A stretch of 64,000 bases of DNA from Bacteroidota bacterium. GTDB lineage: Bacteria; Bacteroidota; Ignavibacteria; Kapaibacteriales; Kapaibacteriaceae. The notes under the pieces are model-generated. The model saw nothing but the letters and a program-made list of their open reading frames with translations, was not told where the DNA came from and searched no databases. Both the position numbers and the translations under genes were made by a program. The stretch is from assembly GCA_018266735.1 (NCBI GenBank), contig JAFDZT010000002.1:608439-672438 (forward strand), in the 5' to 3' direction. Shown here piece by piece: positions 7,941-14,976 of the stretch (within the stretch, counting starts at the first letter, position 1; each line of letters starts with the position of its first letter).

Positions 7941-9011
7941 ATGGCCTACTACCGGGACTACCTCGCACTCGATAAGATCCTCGACGCGCAAACGTTGGAG
8001 AGCGACAAGCACGGTCAACATGCGCACGACGAGATGCTCTTCATTGTCACCCACCAGGCCTTTGAGCTCTGGTTCAAGCAAGTGATGTTCGAATTGCGCA
8101 GTGTGATCGACACGTTGAACGTTCCCTACGTGGCAGAGGCGGCCGTGGCCACATGTCATGCGCGGTTACAACGCGTGAACAAGATCATGGAACTGGCCAC
8201 GAATCAGTTCTCCATTCTGGAAACGATGACGCCGCCGGACTTCATGGACTTCCGCGCCTTCCTGAATCCTGCCTCCGGTTTTCAAAGTGCACAGTTCCGC
8301 GTGCTGGAGATCGCGCTTGGATTGCCCGAGCAGAAGCGCGTGCTAAAGCACTATTCCGATGCCATGGACCCGCGCGATAGGGCCATCATCGAGCAGGCGC
8401 GCCAGATGACGTCGCTCTTCACTGTTGTCGAGAAGTGGCTCGAGAAGATGCCGTTCATGGAAGCCAGTGGCTTCACGTTCTGGCAGGCGTACCGTCAGGC
8501 CGTCGTCGACATGCTCGATCGTGACCGCGCAGAGGTGCGCACGCTTGCCGAAGCAGAGCATCGCGATCCCGCCGAGGCACTGGCACAGATCGACGGTATT
8601 GAAGACGGCTTCCATGGCCTCTTCGACGAACAACGCTATTCGGAGATGCTCACGTCGGGCGTGCGCAGATTGTCACAACGCGCCACCCATGCAGTACTCT
8701 TCATTGCAACCTATCGCAACGAGCCGCTGCTGCAGATCCCCTATCGCTTCATCGATGCCGTCACCGAGCTTGACAAGCTTGTCTCGCTGTGGCGCTTCCG
8801 GCACACGCTCATGGTCAGTCGCATGATCGGCATGCGCGTGGGCACGGGCGGTTCCAGCGGACATGACTACTTGATGCAAACGGCGATGAAGCAACGCGTG
8901 TTCGACGACATCACGGCCATGAACTCCTTCTTGATCCCGGCCATGTACATCCCGTCGCTCCCCCAGGAACTGGCACAGCGACTTCAGTTCGTGAACGAAG
9001 CAAGGACCTGA
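7941..9011 (+). CDS. kynA: Tryptophan 2,3-dioxygenase
   Basis: Cytosolic haem enzyme that opens the indole ring of tryptophan to N-formylkynurenine, the first step of the kynurenine route. The 356-residue protein carries the diagnostic FIVTHQAFELWFKQ segment near residue 40, MTPPDFMDFR, the haem-ligand region WRFRHTLMVSRMIG and the substrate loop GTGGSSGHDYL. I chose the ATG at 7941, preceded by AAGGG; a TTG six bases upstream is possible. No other kynurenine-pathway gene is visible in the window. The last 16 bases including the stop are duplicated at 11449-11464, just before comF. Confidence 0.95.
   Translation: MAYYRDYLALDKILDAQTLESDKHGQHAHDEMLFIVTHQAFELWFKQVMFELRSVIDTLNVPYVAEAAVATCHARLQRVNKIMELATNQFSILETMTPPDFMDFRAFLNPASGFQSAQFRVLEIALGLPEQKRVLKHYSDAMDPRDRAIIEQARQMTSLFTVVEKWLEKMPFMEASGFTFWQAYRQAVVDMLDRDRAEVRTLAEAEHRDPAEALAQIDGIEDGFHGLFDEQRYSEMLTSGVRRLSQRATHAVLFIATYRNEPLLQIPYRFIDAVTELDKLVSLWRFRHTLMVSRMIGMRVGTGGSSGHDYLMQTAMKQRVFDDITAMNSFLIPAMYIPSLPQELAQRLQFVNEART
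8996..9011. repeat. 16-bp direct repeat, left copy
   Basis: CGAAGCAAGGACCTGA forms the last bases of kynA including its stop codon. An identical copy lies at 11449-11464, three bases before the comF start (the ATG begins at 11467). The pair brackets exactly the reverse-strand gene 9012-11255 and its upstream region. Confidence 0.7.
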
Positions 9012-11255
9012 TCAGTGACGCACGATCAGTGGCACTGAATGCGCGTTTCGAGAGGAACGCACATTGATCATGTAGACCCCAGGATCGAGATCCTTCGTTG
9101 AGATCTGCAACGTATGTTCACCTGCAGAGTTGCTCGTACCGACACGAGTATGCAATGGGAACGACTCAACCGTTGTACCCAATGCAGAGGCTATCGTTAC
9201 CTGCAGGTCATGTACGTCACCTTCACTCGCGATCACCAGTGAAATGGTCACGTACTCGTTGGTCGGATTCGGTCGAATGGATAGCACTCCGGTGACCTGC
9301 GGACGCGCACTCGCTTCTTCAACTTCAACCGATGCGGGAGATTGGAAGAACTCAATACGTTGAAGCCCCGGTTGTATCTCGCCTCCAACAGTGACAATGG
9401 CGACTGAATCCCGTATGAACCGAATGTGCGATGCAAAGGACGTCTCACTGTTCAGAACCCGTATGACGTGCGGCGGTTGCGAACTCATGAGGTCGTACGT
9501 GAGCACGTTTCCACGTACGGCCGTGAACACAACCGTTGAACCCATGAAATCGAAGTCACCAAATGCCAAGGAATCTATTGAGAAGAGTACCTCAGACTTC
9601 CATGGTGATAGCGAGATCTTGCAGAATGACCGCAGATCTCCGTCCGCTTTCCGATTACTTCGTACGACGGCGTACAATTCCCCACGGTGCCACCTGTAAG
9701 ACCTCAGTTCTGCCACCTCTTTCATCACTGAATCGTACACCACCGTTCCGCGTACGAGCTTGGCGAACGTTAGTGAGTGTGAGGTTTTGTAGATGCTCGT
9801 GTCAAGCCCCGCATTGTTCGCGAGCATGGCGTACACAGTGTCTCCAGAGGAACCTAGAAAGGTCACTCCATTTGCATCAAGTGTGCCTATCCTTGACCAC
9901 GTCCTCCCGGCATCCACTGAACGCGTGAAAAACTGACCAAACATCGAGTATCCGATGGCAGTATCTTCCTGGAGATAACACCAGCTATCTGGTACATAGT
10001 CGCTCTGCATGCAATCCGATTCGTACGCGCTCGGTCCGACCGTTGTGGTCCAACTCGGAAAACCACTCCACATGGTCACGATCGAACCATTGGGCGATAT
10101 CTGCTGACCTCGGAATGACCCTTGAAATGTGCATGTACCAGCCGTTGCGACAGGTTCCCATTCGAATTCATTCCTGCCCATCCGTATCGGAAGGGTGTGA
10201 TACGAATGTCGTGTGATCAATCGCTGGCCAGTTGTGGATAGGTGTGTGTAAGAATTGAGGGGCTTCCTTGGCAGGTACGACATAACGCTCCAAGGCTCAC
10301 CCTGCGCGACGCTCATAAGGAGCGAATGATCACCAACAACGAAGACGCGCCCACCCTGCGTACAAAAGGAGATCGGGGTGTACAGTTCCAAGAGCGCTGC
10401 TGTATCGGAGTTACGCGGCTTTTCAAGTTGTTCATACGTAAGCACAGAGATGTCTTTGCCATAGCAAGCCATTACCGTGTCTTCGAACCGTTGGAGAAGA
10501 ACCGGTTGCAATGAATGCTGAAGTAGCTGCGAAAGCGACCGATCCCTGAGTTTCAGCACGTAGAGTGCGTTCATCGAAGAATCGCGGGTAGCAAGGAAAG
10601 CGTGATCCTCCGTACTGTCCATCTCCATGGCAACGACCCAGCCCGGAGCATCGCTCAAGATCGTATCAATGAGCATCGAACTCCCATCAACGCTCTGGGA
10701 TACCTTCATGATAGTGCGATCCATCATGCTGACAAAACAGCCAGAACGTGCTCGTGAAAGGAGGATAGCATTTGAACATACGGGCTCTGTGTTCCTGATC
10801 TGCGTTGTACTGTTCATCGCATAGCAGGAACCTGAACGCGTCAGGACGAGAAAGAATGATGGCGAGATCTTGGCGATATCCTGAATAGGCTCATTCGATC
10901 CGTGCTCGTACTTCGCTAGGATCTGCAAACGATGGTTGAACAGGTGAACATCTCCGCGCACTGTGATGCAGGCGATCGAATCTGTGCCAATACGTCGGCA
11001 TCGCTGAACGTCGGAAATGATGTTCCCGTCGCCATCCTTCAGATAGCCAAACGCATCCACGGCATCCTTCTGCAACGTCACGATGTGTCCATTGGAAGCG
11101 ATCGCATACACACGATCATCGGCACTGAACGTATAGACATACGGAGAGCCCAGATCGGTCGTGCGGGTTGACAACTGTGCACGCACGCCGAGAGTCGCCC
11201 AAAGTCCCAGTGCAAAGATGCATGCGACCATACACCATCGAGAACGCTTTGACAT
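9012..11255 (-). CDS. Secreted Asp-box (BNR-like) protein with T9SS sorting domain
   Basis: About 747 residues. A signal peptide (MSKRSRWCMVACIFALGLWATLGVRAQ, start chosen at 11255; ATG at 11261 is equally possible) is followed by a long beta-propeller-like region with an Asp-box motif such as RSVDAGRTWSRIG. The last 90 residues form a classical Por secretion-tail domain: SIRPNPTNEYVTISL, then LQVTIASALGTTV and LDPGVYMINVRSS. It is therefore expected to be exported through the Sec system and then type IX secretion to the surface or medium. Its ligand is unknown. The gene is opposite in direction to its neighbours and is bracketed by 16-bp direct repeats, suggesting it was inserted between kynA and comF. 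Confidence 0.8.
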   Translation of the reverse strand: MSKRSRWCMVACIFALGLWATLGVRAQLSTRTTDLGSPYVYTFSADDRVYAIASNGHIVTLQKDAVDAFGYLKDGDGNIISDVQRCRRIGTDSIACITVRGDVHLFNHRLQILAKYEHGSNEPIQDIAKISPSFFLVLTRSGSCYAMNSTTQIRNTEPVCSNAILLSRARSGCFVSMMDRTIMKVSQSVDGSSMLIDTILSDAPGWVVAMEMDSTEDHAFLATRDSSMNALYVLKLRDRSLSQLLQHSLQPVLLQRFEDTVMACYGKDISVLTYEQLEKPRNSDTAALLELYTPISFCTQGGRVFVVGDHSLLMSVAQGEPWSVMSYLPRKPLNSYTHLSTTGQRLITRHSYHTLPIRMGRNEFEWEPVATAGTCTFQGSFRGQQISPNGSIVTMWSGFPSWTTTVGPSAYESDCMQSDYVPDSWCYLQEDTAIGYSMFGQFFTRSVDAGRTWSRIGTLDANGVTFLGSSGDTVYAMLANNAGLDTSIYKTSHSLTFAKLVRGTVVYDSVMKEVAELRSYRWHRGELYAVVRSNRKADGDLRSFCKISLSPWKSEVLFSIDSLAFGDFDFMGSTVVFTAVRGNVLTYDLMSSQPPHVIRVLNSETSFASHIRFIRDSVAIVTVGGEIQPGLQRIEFFQSPASVEVEEASARPQVTGVLSIRPNPTNEYVTISLVIASEGDVHDLQVTIASALGTTVESFPLHTRVGTSNSAGEHTLQISTKDLDPGVYMINVRSSRNAHSVPLIVRH

Positions 11256-11448
11256 AACCATAACAACGCAACCCAATTCACTGTCCGGAATCGCAGGAGC
11301 TCTCGTGGTACACGTCGATCATCGACCACGTCGCGCTGCACTTGCTCTTGATACACGGCCAAAGCAAACTACAACGATTCTCAAACCTGTAGATGTCACA
11401 TTCCGCTCCGGTCGCCGCACTCTCGGTTGAAGCAACGGACATTCACAT
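11256..11448. other. Non-coding region between Asp-box gene and comF
   Basis: About 190 bases without a convincing gene. It contains an imperfectly positioned TAGTTTGC on the minus strand (within 11361-11385) that could serve the Asp-box gene, and a 13-bp palindrome GTCGATCATCGAC at 11314-11326. No terminator is seen. Confidence 0.4.
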
Positions 11449-11464
11449 CGAAGCAAGGACCTGA
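11449..11464. repeat. 16-bp direct repeat, right copy
   Basis: CGAAGCAAGGACCTGA is identical to the end of kynA at 8996-9011. Here it is outside any coding frame and ends two bases before the comF ATG. Confidence 0.7.
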
Positions 11465-11466
11465 CG

Positions 11467-12213
11467 ATGATCCTCCCCAGGCTCCGTCGCGTCGTGCAAC
11501 GGGGTCTGGTGGAGACCCTCCGTGCCGTCGACGACGTTCTCTTTCCGCAACGGTGCCTTCTTTCCGGCACGCCACTTCGCTATGGCACGTCGCGCATCAT
11601 CGGCATCAGCGATGCCGCGATCGACGCACACCCTCCGGCCCCGCCGCCTTCCATGCTCTTTGCCTTGCTGGCGCGACATTTCGACGCCGACGATATTGCG
11701 CTCGGTTGTGTACATGCGCGCTTTGCGATCACGATCGGCTCTACCATCGACCATGCCGTCCACGCACTCAAGTATGAAGGGCGGACACGTCTGGCTCACG
11801 ATCTTGGCAAGGAGGTGGGGCGGCATGTGGAATGGATGGATACCGAGCAGGCGCGCGCCTATGCGATGGTGATACCTGTTCCCATCCATGCTGCACGACG
11901 TCGTGAACGCGGCTACAACCAGGCAGATCATATCGCCGCCGGTGTTGCCGACATCCTTCGCATCCCGTGTTGCACGGACGTGCTCGTGCGCACGCGCTAC
12001 ACGATCACGCAGACGCAACTCGATGCAACGCATCGTGCCGGGAATGTGCAGGATGCCTTTTGCGTTATGGACCGCACGGCCATCCACGGTCGACATCTCC
12101 TCCTCGTCGACGACGTCCTCACCACAGGCTCCACGCTCAATGCTTGCGCCATGGCCCTGCTCGATGCCGGCGCTCGACGTGTGGATGCGGCCACCATCGC
12201 AGCGGCTGTGTGA
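11467..12213 (+). CDS. comF: ComF family phosphoribosyltransferase-like protein
   Basis: The 248-residue protein has the ComF layout: an N-terminal segment (DVLFPQRCLLSG), a central KYEGRTRLAHDLG block, and VIPVPIHAARRRERGYNQA followed by the PRPP-binding motif LLLVDDVLTTGST near residue 215. ComF proteins take part in natural DNA uptake and transformation, with helicase or restart partners elsewhere. The usual N-terminal CxxC zinc ribbon is reduced to one cysteine. With dprA at 22985 it suggests competence potential. If the 9012-11448 segment is an insertion, comF originally followed kynA by two bases. Confidence 0.88.
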   Translation: MILPRLRRVVQRGLVETLRAVDDVLFPQRCLLSGTPLRYGTSRIIGISDAAIDAHPPAPPPSMLFALLARHFDADDIALGCVHARFAITIGSTIDHAVHALKYEGRTRLAHDLGKEVGRHVEWMDTEQARAYAMVIPVPIHAARRRERGYNQADHIAAGVADILRIPCCTDVLVRTRYTITQTQLDATHRAGNVQDAFCVMDRTAIHGRHLLLVDDVLTTGSTLNACAMALLDAGARRVDAATIAAAV

Positions 12214-12232
12214 ATGCGTGGACAAGAAGCGG

Positions 12233-12240
12233 TATTTTGT
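12233..12240 (+). promoter_or_regulatory. -7-like box TATTTTGT of the Pro-aminopeptidase gene
   Basis: TATTTTGT is followed by GGAC and the ATG at 12245, the same 4-base spacing seen at several other genes. It lies just after the comF stop. Confidence 0.4.
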
Positions 12241-12244
12241 GGAC

Positions 12245-13633
12245 ATGCTGCGTTTCCTCCTTGCCACCCTCCTTGCCCTGTGCACCGTTGCGCCCATGGC
12301 CGCGCAGTTTGCCGTGGAGATCCACGATACCGACGGGATCCCGACGGCCACCTATCACATGCGGCGGTTGCGCGTGCTGGAGTCGATGCCGGCGCGCAGC
12401 GCGGCCGTGATCCTGGCGGCTGATGTGCGGAACCGACAGAATGACGTTGACTATGAGTTCCGCCAGAGCTCGAACTTCCTGTATCTGACGGGCTTTCCGT
12501 ATCCCGATGCCGCACTCGTGCTGCTGCGCGACGGTGTGACGTTGAACGGCAACGTCTATCGCGAGATCCTGTTTGTGCGGGAACGCAAGCGCGAGCGCGA
12601 ACAGTGGACGGGTGTGGAAATGGGTCCCGACGAGGCCATGTCGATGTTGGGCATCGACACCGCACTTCCCTTCTCGTCGTTGCCGGACCGCCTCAAAGAG
12701 TGGCTTCCCGAGGTCGACACGCTCTACCTTCCCTCCCTCCCCACCAAGAGCGTTCGCGTTCCCCTCGTGGGCAAGAACCTGTATGTGGATGTGGACCTGA
12801 AGAAGCAACTGCAAAAACTGCGCACCACGCTTGAATTCAAAATGACGATGCCCATCCTTGCCGCCTTGCGCGAAGTGAAGGATGCCGATGAATTGCGCCT
12901 CATGCAAAAGGCCATCGATGTGTCGATGGCCGGACATCGTGCCACGATGCGGGCAGCACGGCCGGGCATGAAGGAATATGAACTCGAGGCCGTGATGGAG
13001 TATGAGTTCAAACGTGGTGGTGCCGAAGACGTTGGCTATCCGTCGATCGTAGGCTCGAAGTACAATGCCTGCATCCTGCATTACACGGCCAACCGACGTC
13101 GCACGGCGGCACAGGAATTGGTCCTCGCCGACTGTGGCGCAGAGTATCACGGCTACACCGCCGACATCACGCGCACGTTCCCAATGAGTGGTCGGTTCAC
13201 GCAAGATCAGCGCACCATCTACTCCATCGTGCTCGAAGCGCAAGACAGCGGCATTGCCGCAGCACGCGCCGGCGCGCCGTTTCGCGCAACACACGAAGCG
13301 GCAAAGAACGTGGTGGCGCGACGGTTGATGGAGTTGGGCATCATCTCCGATGTGGCCGACGTGAAGAAGTATTTCATGCATGGCACGTCGCACTACCTTG
13401 GCCTCGACGTCCACGATGCCGGCACCAGCGGTCCACTGAAAACGAACAGCGTGATCACCGTCGAGCCCGGCGTCTACATACCCGAAGGAAGTGCCTGCGA
13501 TAAACGGTGGTGGAACATCGGCGTGCGCATCGAAGACGATATCCTGATCACCGACGAAGGTCCGGTGAACATGTCGGGCGCGCTTCCCCGCCGTGCAGAA
13601 GACATTGAAGCATTGATGACACAGGAACCATGA
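12245..13633 (+). CDS. Exported Xaa-Pro aminopeptidase (M24B)
   Basis: The 462-residue metallopeptidase removes N-terminal residues before proline. A signal peptide (MLRFLLATLLALCTVAPMAAQ) indicates export, unusual for PepP-like enzymes but common in Bacteroidota. An AMP_N-type domain with FRQSSNFLYLTGFPYPDA follows. The pita-bread domain has all metal ligands: Asp in VLADCGAEYHG, Asp in YTADITRTFP, His in MHGTSHYLGLDVHD, and Glu in TVEPGVYIPEG and GVRIEDDIL. The frame is open much further upstream but that overlaps comF; the start at 12245 fits both the signal peptide and the adjacent -7 box. The stop overlaps glmM by four bases. Confidence 0.92.
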   Translation: MLRFLLATLLALCTVAPMAAQFAVEIHDTDGIPTATYHMRRLRVLESMPARSAAVILAADVRNRQNDVDYEFRQSSNFLYLTGFPYPDAALVLLRDGVTLNGNVYREILFVRERKREREQWTGVEMGPDEAMSMLGIDTALPFSSLPDRLKEWLPEVDTLYLPSLPTKSVRVPLVGKNLYVDVDLKKQLQKLRTTLEFKMTMPILAALREVKDADELRLMQKAIDVSMAGHRATMRAARPGMKEYELEAVMEYEFKRGGAEDVGYPSIVGSKYNACILHYTANRRRTAAQELVLADCGAEYHGYTADITRTFPMSGRFTQDQRTIYSIVLEAQDSGIAAARAGAPFRATHEAAKNVVARRLMELGIISDVADVKKYFMHGTSHYLGLDVHDAGTSGPLKTNSVITVEPGVYIPEGSACDKRWWNIGVRIEDDILITDEGPVNMSGALPRRAEDIEALMTQEP

Positions 13634-14976
13634 GCCTAATTCGATCGATCTCGGGTCTGCGTGCCACCCTTGGCAACAGCCTTACGCCAACGGTTGTGGC
13701 CGACCATGCAACGGCCTTCTCCACCTTGCTCCCTCCCGGTCCGATCGTGGTGGGACGCGACGGACGTCCGTCGGGTGTGTGGATCGCCGACGTGGTCGTG
13801 GGCGCCCTTCGTGCATGCGGACGTACCGTGCGTGTGCTCGACATGGTGCCAACACCCACCGTGCAACTGATCACCGAACACAGCGATGCTGTTGGCGGCA
13901 TCAGTATCACGGCTTCGCATAATCCTGCGGAATGGAACGGCCTGAAGTTCCTTGGTGCAGATGGCGTCTTCCTCGACGCTGAACAGAACACACGTCTGCT
14001 CGCCATCGCCGATGCGCGCGCCTTCACGCTGTCATCCGACCAACAACACGGTGCCGTCGAACACGTGAACAACGCGGCACAACAACACATCGATGCCGTG
14101 CTCGGTCTGCAAGGCATTGTGAAGGGCGGCAAGGCAGGCAAGGTGGTTGTCGATGCCGTGAATGCAAGTGGCTCGTTCATCGTGCCGCGCCTCTTGCGTG
14201 CACTGGGATACGAGGTGATCGATCTGGCCTGCGATGGAACGGGCATCTTCCCGCATGCGCCCGAGCCAACAACAGAGAACTTGCAGTCACTCGGAGAGGC
14301 TGTGCGTGCGAACGGTGCGGACCTTGGTATTGCCGTGGATCCGGATGCGGACCGACTTGTGCTCTTCGATCACAACGGCATGGCCATCGGTGAAGAGAAG
14401 ACCGTGGCATTGGCGGCCGAGGCCGTCTTCGCCATGGGAGTGCGCGGCATTGCCGTGGTGAACTACTCCACATCGCGCATGATCGACGACATTGCTGCTC
14501 CCTTCGGTTCACACGTGTTGCGTGCCGCCGTGGGAGAGATCAACGTGGTGCGACGAATGCAACAGGAACATGCCGTGATCGGCGGCGAAGGAAGTGGCGG
14601 CGTGATCTATCCTGCCTGTCACTTCGGTCGCGACTCCCTCGTCGGCATCGCCCTCATCACATCACTCATGCGCATGCGTGCGGCAACCCTTGCCGACCTT
14701 GCCGCCTCGATGCCCTCCTATCACATGATCAAAACGAAGTTCGCCGTGGCCGATCGTTCGCGCGTGCAGGTGGTGCTCGACCGATGTGTGCATGCCTTTG
14801 CGGATGCGCAGATCAGTACCGTCGACGGCGTGCATTGCGCTTGGCAGGACCGATGGATCCACATTCGTGCATCGAACACGGAGCCCATCATGCGCGTGAT
14901 CGCCGAGGCTCCGTATCAGCATCATGCTGCAGAACTGATCGCTCGCGTGCAGGCACTGCTGGAGGATCGGTCATGA
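13630..14976 (+). CDS. glmM: Phosphoglucosamine mutase-like phosphohexomutase
   Basis: The 448-residue enzyme of the alpha-D-phosphohexomutase superfamily, most likely converting glucosamine-6-phosphate to glucosamine-1-phosphate for cell-wall precursors; a phosphomannomutase role is possible. The phosphoserine loop ITASHNPAEWNG places the catalytic serine at residue 96. The metal-binding loop D237-P-D-A-D241-R follows, and the sugar-binding GGEGSGGVIYP and the C-terminal phosphate-binding RASNTEPIMRVI are present. It overlaps its upstream and downstream neighbours by ATGA junctions, so three genes are translationally coupled. Confidence 0.88.
   Translation: MSLIRSISGLRATLGNSLTPTVVADHATAFSTLLPPGPIVVGRDGRPSGVWIADVVVGALRACGRTVRVLDMVPTPTVQLITEHSDAVGGISITASHNPAEWNGLKFLGADGVFLDAEQNTRLLAIADARAFTLSSDQQHGAVEHVNNAAQQHIDAVLGLQGIVKGGKAGKVVVDAVNASGSFIVPRLLRALGYEVIDLACDGTGIFPHAPEPTTENLQSLGEAVRANGADLGIAVDPDADRLVLFDHNGMAIGEEKTVALAAEAVFAMGVRGIAVVNYSTSRMIDDIAAPFGSHVLRAAVGEINVVRRMQQEHAVIGGEGSGGVIYPACHFGRDSLVGIALITSLMRMRAATLADLAASMPSYHMIKTKFAVADRSRVQVVLDRCVHAFADAQISTVDGVHCAWQDRWIHIRASNTEPIMRVIAEAPYQHHAAELIARVQALLEDRS

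Noticed and set aside
12137..13414. 425-codon open frame on the minus strand opposite the Pro-aminopeptidase
   Set aside because: It mirrors a well-supported gene with complete metal ligands and has a His/Arg-rich composition with no family motif; long antisense frames are expected from the codon bias.
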